Assembly: GCA_015501075.1 (NCBI GenBank)
Contig: JADNYJ010000002.1
Coordinates: 806,001 to 870,000 of the forward strand
Direction of reading: 5' to 3'
Length of the DNA stretch: 64,000 nucleotides
Origin: Gymnopilus junonius
Lineage: Eukaryota; Basidiomycota; Agaricomycetes; Agaricales; Galerinaceae
This document shows positions 23,048 to 35,266 of this stretch, one piece after another. The notes under the pieces were generated by a model. The model was not told where the DNA came from. It worked only from the letters and a program-made list of their open reading frames with translations, and made no database searches. Position 1 is the stretch's first letter; every line of letters begins with the position of its first letter. The position numbers were made by a program, and so were the translations under genes.

Positions 23048-23201
23048 GAGTCTCCTGAGTCCTCAGTCTGGTTAGATGATACTCTTTTTGGCGAGTTACC
23101 AGCACGTGTGATCATTCATTTCAGCAGTGCTGCTAGTTACGAGGTTAGTATCCACTGGCAGTGGATTGAAATTCAAACATTCTGAGTCCTTGTTAGCTTC
23201 C
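23048..23201. promoter_or_regulatory. Divergent promoter, LDAH-like / Sec8
   Basis: 154 bp between start codons. It includes TGATCATTCATTTCA around 23108 and no obvious TATA box. Confidence 0.4.
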
Positions 23202-26200
23202 ATGTCGCGTGCTCCTCCTTTCCCTACACGTCGCCGTTCCCCTTCAGTTACCAGTGGAAATTCATATATACCCCCCTCTTCAGCGCCAGGAACGTCGACC
23301 ACCAGACCTTTGCAAATATCTCGTCCTGGTTCGGACAGGCCGACCACTCCGGTCAGTTCGTATACTTCAACACCCCCCTCATATGCTCCCAACACCGCCC
23401 CACTCGGTCCTTCTCGACCACAAAGATCTGAATTGAGAGCCCGTGTGGAGTACGCGGGATCTGAACGAGTTTCAACCTCGTCGCAAGACCTGTACAGAGA
23501 TAGCATTGGTACTACCCGTTCTGATGCAACTAGCAGCGCAAGCGCTTTGGCCTCAAAGCACCGACCAGATCACCTTCTAAGTCCTACTGCAGATTATGAC
23601 GACGGGACCACACCAACCTCGCTGAAATCTGTTTTGTCTGCTTTCCAGTCTGCTGGTTCACGTAGGCGCCTGGCGCCTGAAGACAGCGACGAGTATTATT
23701 ACAAGCAAGAAAGAGAGCGCGAAATCGAGGCCGAAAGGGCGAGACAGCAGAGAATACGTGATCGAGCACCTGGGATCCGGGTCAAAGGCAGCATGAGAGG
23801 AGGCGAAATAGATGGCATGTATCGAGATGTCTGCCTATACGTTCAACTAATAAAATTTTCAACGCAGCCGTATTAGACCAGGTCAAAGATGGCTGGGAGT
23901 TTGTGATTGATCCCAATGTGCGAGACACTTTTCCTCGGATAACTACTGGATGCTCATGGTCAAAGTCAAATGCAGTTCAATAATGTCGATCTCGCATTGC
24001 AGCTACTCGACAAGTCATCCCTTGGCAAAGATATTGAATCCTTTCGTCGAACCAAAAACATGTTATCAAAAGCTCTAAAAGGATCTGTTGATAGTATGTA
24101 CCTCAGATCGTAGGAATTCGAGGACTGGGCTCACCTGTTTCCTAATGGCTGCAGAACATTACCAAGCTTTTGCAGCATCACTCCCACATCATGCGTCATT
24201 GGTAAGTCACCTTGGTACGGCTCAGTCAGAGATATCGGGAGCTCGTTCTGCTCTGCTTGAAGCCAAGGAAGCGCTGGGCGGGAAACGAGCCGACCTTGTT
24301 CAGCTCTGGAATCGAGGACAGTTGTTAGAAGAAATGATAAAGATACTGGACCAGATGTATGTCACGAACCCACTTTCCATTTCATTTTATAAAGTCAATC
24401 CCCATTTCATTGTAGCGAGCACTTGAAGGCAGTACCAGATCTGTTAGAGACCCTTATGTCTGAAAAGCGCCTCCTCCAAGCTGCTATATTGCTTGTACGA
24501 AGCCTGAAGATCATCAGTAAACCAGATATGCTAGAAATTGGCGCTGTTTCTGATTTAAGGAGTTATCTCAATGGCCAGGAAACGGTTAGTAGCAAACTTA
24601 AATTTTCGCGCTCCTATTAAAAACTATCTACAGGCATTGCGAGAGATATTAATCGAGGAGCTACAAAGTCACTTGTACCTCAAATCATTCTGGTGTGAAT
24701 CTAGGTGGGCCGCCTATGTCCCGAACCAACGAACTTGTAAGTCGTGCAATAAATTATGAGACACGTTCTGAAGCTTGCTTAAGTCCCAAAAGTCGGATTT
24801 GATGCCGAAAACGATACCCAGGAGACAGCAGAAGACCCGATGTCGCCTTCAATAGGACACAACCGTCTTACAAGGTTCCTGAATAATCTTGGGCTCCGAC
24901 CTAATGATCCACCATATGATATGAATGACAATCAATACTCTAATGGCAGCTTTAACGGTTCCGTTCCAACAGCATCAGGGTCCACCGCATCATTTTCCGT
25001 TGCTACCTTAGCCTCTAATACTAACCCAGAAGCCGATTCATTTGCATACATGGAAACTTTACTCGAGTCCCTTGCAGTCCTCGGGAAGCTGGGGAATTCT
25101 TTAGATAATATCGCCCAGCGCCTACCAGGCGAAATCTTTACCTTGGTAGAAACAACTTTGGCAGAAGTGGAGGAACGTGCAGAGTTCGGCCGACGCAGGT
25201 CAATGTTAACTGTCAATGGTGGGCTCGGGGCTTCGGAAGGAGCATACATGTTTGTTTCTGTTAGTTCAATGCCTGGTATACCGACCACAGGGACCCGTGG
25301 ACACCTCCTCCAATCCTGCAGTCTGCGACTGACTGCATTAGAATCTTTAGCCAAAAGAGTCGATCATGAAATTTTGAGGGACTTCTTCTGGACTCTGTAC
25401 TCCAAGTTGGATGCCGTGGCTCAGGGTCTACGAGTTGTAGCTGAGATCGCTGCACGGATAGGCTCTGTAAGTTCCTAAGCTCCCTCTATTTTTCTGTTCT
25501 TGGACGTTTATATAGTTCGTAGAGACGTGATTATAAGGATTCATCGGGAACGAAGCCAGGGGCATTATTCCCGTTACAAGAAATATGGAACCATGTCCAG
25601 ACAGAGGTATGCTTTTTCGAGCTTGTTATATAGCATAATGGTTGACCTTTTTTCTCGAAGGTCCGTACTCTCATCAATGATTACCTCACAGACGAGCAAC
25701 GAGGGTCTGTTGTGGGTAGGAATCCCATCTCATCAATTAACGAGGTCCTGCGAGATGGCAAGTTCAACAGAGACAGAATCAAAGTTGGTCTATTTCAAAC
25801 GTCTTATTCACCCTGCTCAATTTTGTATATGCAGCCAGTTTTTCGATTCTCTGATACTGATTTGAAAGTGACGAACAGGGCACTACGGCCCCATGAGGAT
25901 GGTTTAACAAGGGTTTTGAAAGATACAATGCCTGGGCTTGCGCCCAGTGCTGCAGGCGAGACTCTCCAGAATGTCATCAACAATACCATGGACGATCGTT
26001 TACTTGGTGCTGACCAACATCATCGTCTCTTGATTCGCCCAGATGCATTTCACGTTACTGTTCTCTTTCAGCCAACACTTAGCTATCTTCAACGCGTGTC
26101 GGAAATACTTCCTTCAGGAGTAGACTCTGCTCAAGCTTCGAGTACTGTGCTTGATGAATTTGTGCTTACTGTTTATCTACCCCAGCTTGAAGAAAAAGTT

Positions 26201-27934
26201 TCCGACCTTTTCCACGACGCTGTTACAGGTAAGCTCTATGCATTTTGAGAGATTACTTTCCCTTACTTGTCAAATGATAGGGTCAGAGGCATTTCAACCT
26301 GATCCCCTGTCCCTGCGACTATCTCCTCAGCCCATTGCCAAGGTATGTTCATTCCCTCTTTTTCGAGGAGGCATGTCAAACGAAGCTTTATTAGGCAACC
26401 ACCTACCTGATGGCTCTGATCAATTCCCTCTGTGCTATGCTCAATACAAGTCCTTTCCACCGAGAGAACTACTCCCGATTAATTTTGGGCGTTGTCATCC
26501 AGTTCTATCAGAGATGCAGTGATAAATTTCAGACCCTCACAACTGTACCTGCTGTTCCGGTTTCAGAAGAGCCCCTTGTCTCTCTGGCGGCTCAATGGGC
26601 ACAGCGCTCAGAACTGCAGCCCTGTTTCACTGAGCTTCGGCGCCTGGAAGTTAGTTTTAAATATTGTATATAAGTTTTATGCTAAGCTGCAGCCGTTGCA
26701 GGAAAATGATCAGGCGCAGTTGCATCAACTGTATCGACAGGAAACCAACATTGAATCGGAAATTCTTGGAGCGAAGGCAATCACCAAATCAGACTTGATA
26801 CCTTCTCTGAGAAGCCTCGCGAGCTTGGCTTCCCTGCATCGTAGCGTGGTATGTGGGATTTACATTCCCGATATCGCCTGTCAGGTCCTGATTTCAGCCC
26901 AACAGTCGTGGTTTGCCGCTGAACTTAGTGCCCTGAAATCTAGGCCAGAAGAGCCCATGTCTGCTCTGAGCCCTTCAGCAATAGAAGCCACCACGGGAGT
27001 TACGCCTTCGTTCCCCAACATCCCGCTTCCCCCCTTAGAGACGGATACAGAACACCTGAACTTACCTCTTTCGCGTGAAATGGCACTGCAAGTACCATAT
27101 TCTCTTACAGTGCTTTTTGTGGTCTCATCGTTTTATTTAGGCGATTTCAAGCACTCCTCAAGACATATGATCAACTGTCTACACTGATATTAGACACCAT
27201 TAGGATTGACCTACGCTGTCGAACTACGCATTACGTGAGCTCTGCAATGCGGAACGTCAGTGCTATTCTACCATGTATTCATCCTGCGTGTCTGAGCCAA
27301 GACGCTTACAGGGAACCTATGACTCTGCATATGAAGCAGTCGAACCTGACCCTTATATAACAGACCTGAATGCAGAATTGGTTCAGTGCAATGAATTTTT
27401 GTCGAGGAGTCTACCCGAAAGGGAAAGGTGGTACGTACCAGGATATCATAGTGGTTGGACTTTCTGATTGATGTAACTCGCATTTGACAGGTACATGTTC
27501 GCTGGGCTTGGGCAACTCATGGAAAACGTACTTATAAGTTATGCTCATGAACTACGACTGCCCAATGGCTTTGGTATCCGAAAGATTACCCGCAATATTC
27601 TCGCTTTACAGCAATGTGTGAGAAGTTTGACTGATGATGCCAGGGATTCTGAGTTTGAGCGTGCGAAGCGTTACTACTCACTATTTTTCGTCTCACCTCA
27701 GGTTAGTGTTTTCTTTTAATTTTGGCTTTTGACACACTTATATTTTATCAGGAAATGCTTGATGGGATTAGGCAACGGCAAGAATTTACTTTCGACGAGT
27801 ATCAGGTAATGCTCAACCTGCAATGTGGCGTTGATCCTGCCAACAGCGAGGTCAAACCAACGGATCGGAACTATAGCATGTATGTAATAGATTTACATGG
27901 CATGGAAATGGACAAGTCGGATTCTTCCAAGTAG
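23202..27934 (+). CDS. SEC8: Exocyst complex subunit Sec8 (EXOC4)
   Basis: About eighteen exons. A Ser/Pro-rich N-terminus of ~220 residues with an Arg/Glu-rich helix precedes the Sec8 core: VLDQVKDGWEFVIDP, NNVDLALQLLDKSSLG, HYQAFAASLPHHASL, EHLKAVPDLLETLMSEKRLL, HLYLKSFWCESRW, FRFSDTDLKVTNRALRPHEDG, MALRFQALLKTYDQLS and EPDPYITDLNAEL. It ends LQCGVDPANSEVKPTDRNYS and a short acidic tail. Sec8 is a scaffold of the octameric exocyst that tethers secretory vesicles at growth sites; in hyphae it is expected at the tip. Two introns need GC donors: 23815-23867 (GCATGT) before A-V-L-D-Q-V and 27088-27140 (GCAAGT) before R-F-Q-A-L-L. The start at 23202 is the first Met before the basic MSRAPPFPTRRR stretch; an in-frame ATG lies at 23127. 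It runs convergent with the LYR-motif gene, 49 bp apart. Confidence 0.93.
23815..23867 (+). other. GC-AG intron (GCATGT) in SEC8
   Basis: Phase 1 is needed to reach A-V-L-D-Q-V-K. GT candidates downstream are phase 0 or 2 and give stops. Confidence 0.75.
27088..27140 (+). other. GC-AG intron (GCAAGT) in SEC8
   Basis: CT|GCAAGT...TTTAG|G yields M-A-L-R-F-Q-A-L-L-K-T-Y, the conserved exocyst segment. The overlapping GTACCA donor gives the wrong frame. Confidence 0.88.
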
Positions 27935-27983
27935 AATAAGTCCTTTTAGTAATGTATCATATTGTTACCCATTCCAGGACTTT

Positions 27984-29104
27984 TTATTTTTCAACCCAGG
28001 CCATGACTGTTGGGTCCGCATGACGCATTCGGTCCGCCTTCCTGTCTTGAGGATAATGGGCAAGAGGAAATGTTCTTACACTGAAGGGCTCTTTCGTTGA
28101 TTTTGGGTCGTAAACCAATTGTGGTATCCGTGAGAGGAGAGCTCGGTATCGTCGCCTTACCCATCGTGAAGGATGTCTCTTGACACATTGCGGTGTAGCA
28201 GAGATATCTTGAGACGGAGGATTGCTGCCTCGCTCTCTCCGTGTCTTGGGACGCTCTACAAACAGGTCACCAATCAAATTTTGTATATCCCGGATAATAC
28301 CCTGATTTTGAATGGCAAGAGGGCGACACGATACGGAAGTACTCTGATTGTCGCATAATTGGCGCCCTTCTATTTCAAGAGGAGGTAAAACCTTCGTCAG
28401 CCCAGTCCTGAAGAAACGCCATCGGATGTTGACTTCGCGGCGTTTGCTTAGTGGTCCGAACAGACGGGCCTCCTCAGACGAGGGATCTGCTCGCGCAGGG
28501 AGGGTACGCGGAGCGGTGAGATCTGCTCTATCCAGTGGCTTGGTTGACCTAGAGAGAGCGCTTGTAAGCAGTGCCTTCAACTCTGGAGAATATATAGGTG
28601 GTCGAGATTTTTCAACGCCAGGGATAATTGGCTCGGGTATAGTAGCCGTGGGATCTGATAAAAGAGGCTTGGAAAAAAATAAATGAGGGGGGATGGTGAC
28701 AAGAAACGTCAAAGGCACCTCGAGGAGTTCCCATTTTAATTTGCCTACCCGACCATATGCAAGGTCTAAGATATGGTCGAATGCCTTGAGATTGCCGTTG
28801 TTTGCTTTCTCGATTCTTCTTATTCGCTATGACGAGTGTCAGCAGAGAATAAAGGAAGCACTCAGTATAGGAACCTTATGAACAGAGTAAGCCCTTCGAT
28901 TCCGGAGCTCTTCTTCGTGCGTAGACCGGATGGCTTCGATGTCCTCTCTAGCCCTGATCTGGAAGAAATGTCTTTCAACAATAAGCCTTTCCTGGAAGAA
29001 CAAAGTATAAAGATGGTGTACCTTAAATAAATATGTGGGAGGAGCCTTATCTGTCGTAAGTAAGACCTATAAAGGGGTAGAAGGGACAGAGAGTGGGGAG
29101 CCAT
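27984..29104 (-). CDS. LYR-motif (complex 1 LYR family) protein with long C-terminal extension
   Basis: Three exons. The N-terminus reads SLLPLYRSYLRQIRLLPHIYLR, with the L-Y-R tripeptide near residue 10 and the basic helix of LYRM proteins, then HFFQIRAREDIEAI and HKRIRRIEKANNGNLKAFDHILDLAYGR. Introns of 50 and 48 nt are placed where the helices stay in frame. LYRM proteins are small mitochondrial matrix adaptors for Fe-S transfer, assembly factors or acyl carrier protein; most are ~80-120 residues. Here the final exon adds about 240 residues rich in Pro/Arg (VPLTFLVTIPPHLFFSKPLL ... SRPPIYSPELKALLTSALSR), making it unusually long. Specific partner unknown. The start is the ATG at 29104, close to the LYR motif. 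Divergent from LSG1 by 142 bp. Confidence 0.78.
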
Positions 29105-29246
29105 TTTCGCAAGTTTGACATAACACTGCAGTTGGCAGTTGCACTATTATATAGTATATAGATGACATCATTCAGTCATATGATCGAAAACTTCGTAAAT
29201 TGATCGCTCAGTAATCGCAACATTCTGAACACTATCATAGTTCTCA
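29105..29246. promoter_or_regulatory. Divergent promoter, LYR-motif gene / LSG1
   Basis: 142 bp, AT-rich, with TATATAGTATATAG near 29149 that could act as a TATA element in either direction. Confidence 0.4.
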
Positions 29247-31592
29247 ATGGTGAGATCGGCTTCAGGCCCATATCAGACACCCGCTAATTTACTTTCATCA
29301 GGCTCCCAAGGGTCGTGATCATAACCCAAGTGGTCTAGGGCGAGCGATAATCAACAGGAAGGTCAAGGACGCCCGTAAAGCCCAAGAGTCAGGCCTAGTC
29401 AGTTATTCGGCCTCTACCGTTATCATGCCTGACACTTGAGTAAAGTACTCCGTGGATGTGGACTCCTCAACTCGTCTTAAATCCGTTACGCAAGAACGAG
29501 ATCTGGATGAATTTCTGAACACGGCGCAACTCGCAGGTACAGAGTTCACAGCTGGTGCGTGATTAAATGTCCTTGGTGATTTACTAATCCATGTATTTAC
29601 TAATTTGTCTAGAGAAACGGAATGTCAAGATCATCCAGCAAACTGCAAGTTCATCGCGGAATACCCATTTACTTTCTGAGCAGGAAGAGGAAAAGGTTTT
29701 GCATGAGCAGCAGCAAAACAAGCAAAGATTGCGTGTGCCTAGGAGGCCTCCCTGGAAGAAGGCAATGACGCTAGGTGAGCTAGACAGACAAGAAAAATCC
29801 TCGTTTTTAGAGTGGCGCAGAGGTTTAGCAGAGTAGGCCAGACCAATTTCTTTCCGGTTTCGACGCAATTGATCCGTGAAGGCTGCAGGACCGGGATAAA
29901 TTCCTTCTCACCCCATTCGAACGCAATATAGAAGTCTGGAGACAGTTATGGAGGGTGCTAGAGCGCTCCCATCTTATTGTCCAGATAGTTGATGCGCGCA
30001 ATCCCTTACGATTCCGATGCGAAGACTTGGAAGCCTACGTTCAAGATGTAGAAGGAAACGAGGGCGAAGCAGGTACTGGAAAGGGAAAAAGGCGCAGTAT
30101 GTTGCTCATAAACAAGGCCGATCTTTTGACTGCAAAGCAACGGTATGTCGGAACGCATACTCTTGTCAAGGTCTTACGTTCTCTCCCATTTTTAAGGCGC
30201 CAGTGGGCAGATTATTTCGATCAACAGAATATTCGTTATGCATTTTATTCTGCAGCTAACGCTGCCGCTCTCCAGCAAGCCCAAAGAGAGGCTGAAGAAA
30301 TGATGTCTAGTGGATTGCACGGGATGTCATCTGATATCAGTGATAGCGACGACGAGCACCATTCTGCAAATGGGGCCGATTTATTGGACTCGGATGAAGA
30401 CGAAAGTTCTGAGGATGAGTTATACTTCTCCGCCGAGGAAGACACAGAGGATGGTCAAGATCCAAGGGCCCGAGTTCTCTCGGTGCAAGACCTTGAAGAT
30501 ATGTTTATAAAAATGGCTCCTGATCTATCTGGTACGATACACCATTCTATGACTCGTCAAAACCTTAATCTGTTTTCTTCTCTCAGAATTTCTTGACTCC
30601 AGCGGCAAGCCACCCATTAAACTTGTAGTTGGACTAGTGGGTTACCCAAATGTTGGCAAGTCAAGTACTATCAATTCCCTCTTGGGAGAAAAGAAAGTCA
30701 GCGTATCTTCAACCCCCGGAAAGACAAAACACTTTCAGACTATTCACTTGTCTGAATCCATTGTATTGTGTGATTGTCCAGGTCTTGTCTTTCCTCAGTT
30801 TGCGACGACAAAGGCGGATCTGGTCTGTGATGGAGTCCTACCAATTGATCAACTCAGGGATTATACCGGACCTATCACTCTAGTCACACTCAGGGTACCT
30901 AAGGACGTTATTGAAGCAACGTATGGATTAACAATAAAAACTCGTGGAATAGAGGAGGGTGGGGATGGGAGTGTAACTGCAGAAGCCTTCCTCGTAGCTT
31001 ATGCAAGTAAGTCTCGTTTCCTTTTTGGTATGTCCTATCATACTCATTGGCTTCAGTTGCTCGTGGCTATACTCGGTCTGGGCAAGGTAACCCTGATGAA
31101 GCTCGTGCAGCACGTTACATACTGAAGGACTACGTAAATGGAAAGCTTCTCTTCTGCCATCCTCCTCCCAATGTCTCAGAAGCATTGTTTAACAAAGACA
31201 CGCACAAAAATTCTCTATTGCGGGTGGCCGGAAAAAAACGCGCCCCTGTAACTAGAGTTGGAAAAAATGCCGACACCTTCGTGTCTGCAAGCGTTCCTAT
31301 TACAGGACAAGGGGGCATCCTTCCAGCTCAAGCTACTGGCAGCAAATCGCGTAAAATCGATAAAGAATTTTTTGAAAATTCTTTTCTTCAAGCAAGATCG
31401 ATCGTGCAAGACACCGGGAAACCTTTTTCTCGTTCTGTGCTGTACCCGCACCAGAATGCGGTAGCGAATGACGGCACGCCCATACCGCCCAATCAAGCAC
31501 GATTGCTCGCACTATTGCAAAATGCAGATAATGGTAAGAAACACAAGAAGACGAAAAGAATCAAGCAGAGGAGCGGAAAGGGTTACGACTGA
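29247..31592 (+). CDS. LSG1: Large-subunit GTPase 1 (Lsg1), 60S export-factor recycling
   Basis: The coding part of exon 1 is only the ATG (29247-29249). The next exon reads APKGRDHNPSGLGRAIINRK, the Lsg1 N-terminus. Then DSSTRLKSVTQERDLDEFLNT, RRPPWKK and LTPFERNIEVWRQLWRVLERS. G-motifs are circularly permuted: N-K-A-D (G4) at ~30115, then GLVGYPNVGKSSTIN (G1) at ~30635, TPGKTKHFQT (G2), CDCPGLVFP (G3). An acidic, low-complexity insert of ~60 residues lies between G4 and G1. The C-terminus carries NGKLLFCHPPP and a basic tail. Lsg1 is the cytoplasmic GTPase that releases the Nmd3 export adaptor from pre-60S subunits; the domain order matches. Same strand as the Chk2-like gene, 198 bp upstream. 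Confidence 0.93.
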
Positions 31593-31789
31593 AATTATGG
31601 AGCTGCGCCTTGTCCAACGGCATACAATAGATTGTCTTTGATAATTTCCTTTTCTGAAAGTACCTGTTTGTATTGGCCAAACAACTATTTTAGGTAAGAA
31701 CATCTATTCTTGGGCGCTGCGCGGACTTTAAAGCTTGGAATAAACCGCAACCTGTCCTCACTCCATATTGACCATTCTCTCTCCTTACT

Positions 31790-33963
31790 ATGCCCGGTAA
31801 TTCTCTTGCGACTGCTCCGCTTTTATATCGTTAAGGTTTCGCAGGTCATTCTTTCGGTGTTGGCAGTCAGGAGTCTTCGGGCACTTGTGGCCTCGTACCT
31901 TCAATGGATGTATGCGCACAATTAGTAACAACACGTCAGGGACGAAAGGAAGGTAAGTGCTACATCCATTCTTCCTGCATACCTTACATCTGCTGAATCC
32001 TCTACTTTCGCAGTTATCAACTTGACTGTCAGCAAGCCAGTGATCGTCGGGAGAAACCCAGATTCATGGTTGCAGACTCCGCCACTAAGCTTTTTTCTAT
32101 GCTAAAGAACTCCCTAGCTCTTATCTTATCGATGACACTCTGGTATCTGCGATACATTGCAAAATATATGCGTAAAAAAGCAAACAGATACCCTTGGCGC
32201 AATTTAGCTAACGGTTTTAACAACATCAGCGTTCGCTCCCCATCTGGTGGCGTCATTATATCGTGTCAGGTATGGTATCTACCCGCAACCGACCTTCCAG
32301 GTTGATAGAGATACTCTTTGAAAGGATGTGTCGCGAAACGGGATAACACTCAATGGACAGCAGATCAGAAAAACAGCCGTCATTGTGATGGATGGTGACG
32401 TTATTCAATTACCAAATTCATTGAGTGCGTGGTATACCAAGCGTAGAGTGGTTATTCCCATTGACTTACTGTCACAGGTTTCACTTGTTTTCACTTGTGG
32501 AAAGAATGTGCAGAAAGGTTGTCCTTTTTTGATCCTACTCCGCCGCTTCAGCCCAGGCAGAAAGTGACTAACAAAGACTTCGAACCTTAAGATGTCTTCG
32601 ACGCTGATCTTTTATATAGCGCGTGGGGAAGTACATTGTTACGTCGCAATGCCTTGGCACAGGGTCATTTGCCACTGTGCATCTGGCGCTAGACCCGGAG
32701 AAAGACCGACAGGTTGCCTGCAAGAGTATCAGGACCAAGAAAGACTCTGAGGTTGGACAAGTTGTGAAAGAAGTTAGGATCTTGATAACCTTGAAACACG
32801 TCAGTTTGCTTTTTACTACCTGAGATTCATTCTGAAATTTATCTGTGATTGACAATTGTAGCCCAATATCAACGAGATCTACGACACGGAAGAGAATAAG
32901 AAATTCATGTCCGTTCTTGTTTCCTATCTTCAGCACATCTCACTAATACATGGTACCTTATTTTAGTCATATATTTCTTCAGCTCTGTACAGGAGGCGAC
33001 CTATTCACATATATCACACAGGCAACTGGTACAGGTGTCAGGATATGCGAAGCAGAGGCGAAATATATCATGTATCAGCTTCTGCTCGCATTAAATTATC
33101 TACATGAGAAAATGATATCTCATCGAGGTGTGTTCCTTGTGGCTTTCATACAAATATGAAAATCTAAGGGAAATACCAGACTTGAAGGCATCTTTTCCGT
33201 AAAAAAACTATTGTTAATGTACCTCACCAGACCTTCTTAGCCCGAAAACATCCTTCTTCACTGTCCGGGTCCTTACCCTCGCATCGTCATAGCGGACTTC
33301 GGTTTAGCTCGTCCAAACGCTTATCAAGAGACATTGAACGTTTGCGGGACAGTGTCTTATTTGCCGCCAGAAGGTATTCTAGCACTGGATAACAAACATC
33401 TCGGATACATTGGGTGCGTGATTTAAACTCCGTTGTTTGTATGGGATGAGGCGCTTCTTGTTCAATGTTGCCCAGAATGCCGTCAGATTGCTGGAGCGCA
33501 GGTGTGATTCTCTATGTCATGCTCTCGTACGTTTCTTTTCATTTAAATAAAATTAATCTATCAATTTGTTTTTCACCCAGTGGTTCGCATCCTTTCGACA
33601 ACGAGCCGCGACCCTCATCGGGCGATTGGATAGGACGTTCTAAAGAGCCTCGAAATATTGACGGCTCTGGTCATGGTTCCCTCTGTATGCAGACGGACAT
33701 CAGAGTGAAAGAAAAGATCATATATGGCGAAGTGGAATTCTTCCAAGACCCTTGGATTACATTGCCCGACGGTATGTCCAAAAATATGTTGATGAAAAGT
33801 TCTGAAGGTCTTGTACTGTACAGCTCGATCCCTTGTCGAGTCGCTGCTTATACGTGATCCATCGCAACGCGCAACCGTCGTCGCTGCACTCGACGGCGAA
33901 TGGATTTCCAGCGAAATCGAAGATTTAGAGGCGTTATACCGTCTCAAGATTGCTCCAGTGTAG
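31790..33963 (+). CDS. Chk2/Rad53/Cds1-like checkpoint kinase (FHA plus CAMK kinase)
   Basis: Many tiny exons. The first coding exon is 7 nt (31790-31796), giving M-P-G-H-S-F. An FHA domain follows: KPVIVGRNPDS, DDTLVSAIHCKIYA, DVSRNGITLNG, with the phosphothreonine-binding Arg, Ser-x-x-His and Asn-Gly. The kinase domain reads GKYIVTSQCLGTGSFATVH (Gly loop), VACKSI (Lys), LTLKHPNINEIYD, GGDLFTYI, HRDLKPENILL, ADFGLARP and a P-P-E in place of A-P-E, then SDCWSAGVILYVMLSGSHPFD. A basic/Gly insert of ~35 residues sits after that motif. The family transduces DNA-damage and replication-stress signals. The N-terminal SQ/TQ cluster is nearly absent. The catalytic loop D-L-K is encoded by an 8-nt micro-exon flanked by a GC-AG intron. 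Confidence 0.9.
33180..33187 (+). other. 8-nt micro-exon in kinase catalytic loop
   Basis: ACTTGAAG completes the Asp and adds Leu-Lys of H-R-D-L-K-P-E-N. The acceptor is CCAG at 33179; the following intron begins GC. Confidence 0.88.
33188..33240 (+). other. GC-AG intron (GCATCT) in Chk2-like gene
   Basis: Needed to join D-L-K to P-E-N-I-L-L. The donor sequence is weaker than the other GC donors, but the protein motif is invariant. Confidence 0.82.
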
Positions 33964-34143
33964 AAAGGTGTTTGAGTCGCTTACAATTGAAATAGCCAAC
34001 ATGGGTCATAACAATCCATAAAGATATTCATTTACATCTCAAAGTAAATTCCGAATATATAAATTGTATTCATGCCTTCAAAAAATTGGCATGGACTTCG
34101 AATCCACTTAACGTAATTCGTTGATACGGTTGACAAAGTGGAC

Positions 34144-35266
34144 TTACAGTGAATATGATCCGATGCGAAGGTAGATATCTACTCTTGAATCAGGAACAGT
34201 ATGCAATGCAGCTTGAAGCACACGCACAAAATAGTAACTATGATCGTAGCCTTCCTGGCTTCTGACCCTGACTTGAAATTCGTCATGACCAGCTTCGCGG
34301 GCTGCCTTCAAGAAGTTTTCCGGGAGTAGCTGCCCTTGCTTATAAAAATTGTCACCCGTGCCCTGAGAAAGGTAATCGAGACATTAATTAGTAGTGTCAG
34401 TAACAATACTTGGTAGGAGTGAATCTCACGTAGTCAACCAAAATATGAACAGGGTCAGTTGTCTTTGCGATGAGGACGGTGGCATCATACTGATCCAGAG
34501 CTTCGTCAGTGCCGCCTTGTAAGTACCCGTTGAAAGCTTTAATTCCCCAAGGAGCATTAACAGGATTCGAGATGGGAGCAAAGGCGGATGCCGATCGGTA
34601 TTGTTTGCTTTTAGACGAAAGATATAGAGTCAAGGCTCCGTGTCCTCCCATGCTGTGCCCAAATACGGATTGTCTAGTAAAATCCTACAGGAAGAGGCGT
34701 CAAAGCTAGAGAAAGAGAAAAGCAGCTCAGTGACAGACAATTGGGATCCCTGCGGCTTCTATGACCTGTGGTAACTCAACGGTAACGTGCGTTGCCATTT
34801 TATAATGCTCAGACCATTCGGGCTTAGTGGCATCAAGGTAAAATCCTGCTCCAGTGCCAAAGTCCCAGTCTGCGTCCTCGCCTGGAACACCTGCACCACG
34901 GGGCGAGGTGTCTGGGAAAAGAATCGCAATGTCCTGGGATGCTGCTACACCTAGAAACCCACCCTTCTGCGCTCTTTTTCACGTCGTTAATCGATCTGAG
35001 CTCAGTAGAAGAAATGCAGGGACCACACCCATTATCTTCAGTGCAGGTCAAACCAGCAAGGTACACAAGAACTGGGACTTTAGAGCCATCTTTATTCAGA
35101 GGCATGAACAAGTTGAAATGGGCATCTAATCCTCCTAGAACAGACGACTGGCCTCTGTTAGCTTAGTGTACTAAGACCTTAAAGTAATCGCAATGACCTT
35201 AAATTTGTATTTAGTGAGTTCGCCTTCAAAGGCCTTGTTCGAAGATACTTTTTCGAGAGTAGACAT
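34144..35266 (-). CDS. S-formylglutathione hydrolase
   Basis: Five exons. After [23 protein letters not shown] the joined exons read [53 protein letters not shown] and [26 protein letters not shown] is the nucleophile elbow (Ser of G-H-S-M-G), D-Y-G-T-G-D-N supplies the acid region, and the catalytic His is in GYDHSYYFV near the end. The enzyme completes glutathione-dependent formaldehyde detoxification in the cytosol, splitting S-formylglutathione to glutathione and formate. Size and motifs match the esterase D family throughout, so it looks fully functional. All introns are GT-AG. It is divergent from the P450 by about 360 bp, with no obvious functional link. Confidence 0.95.
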
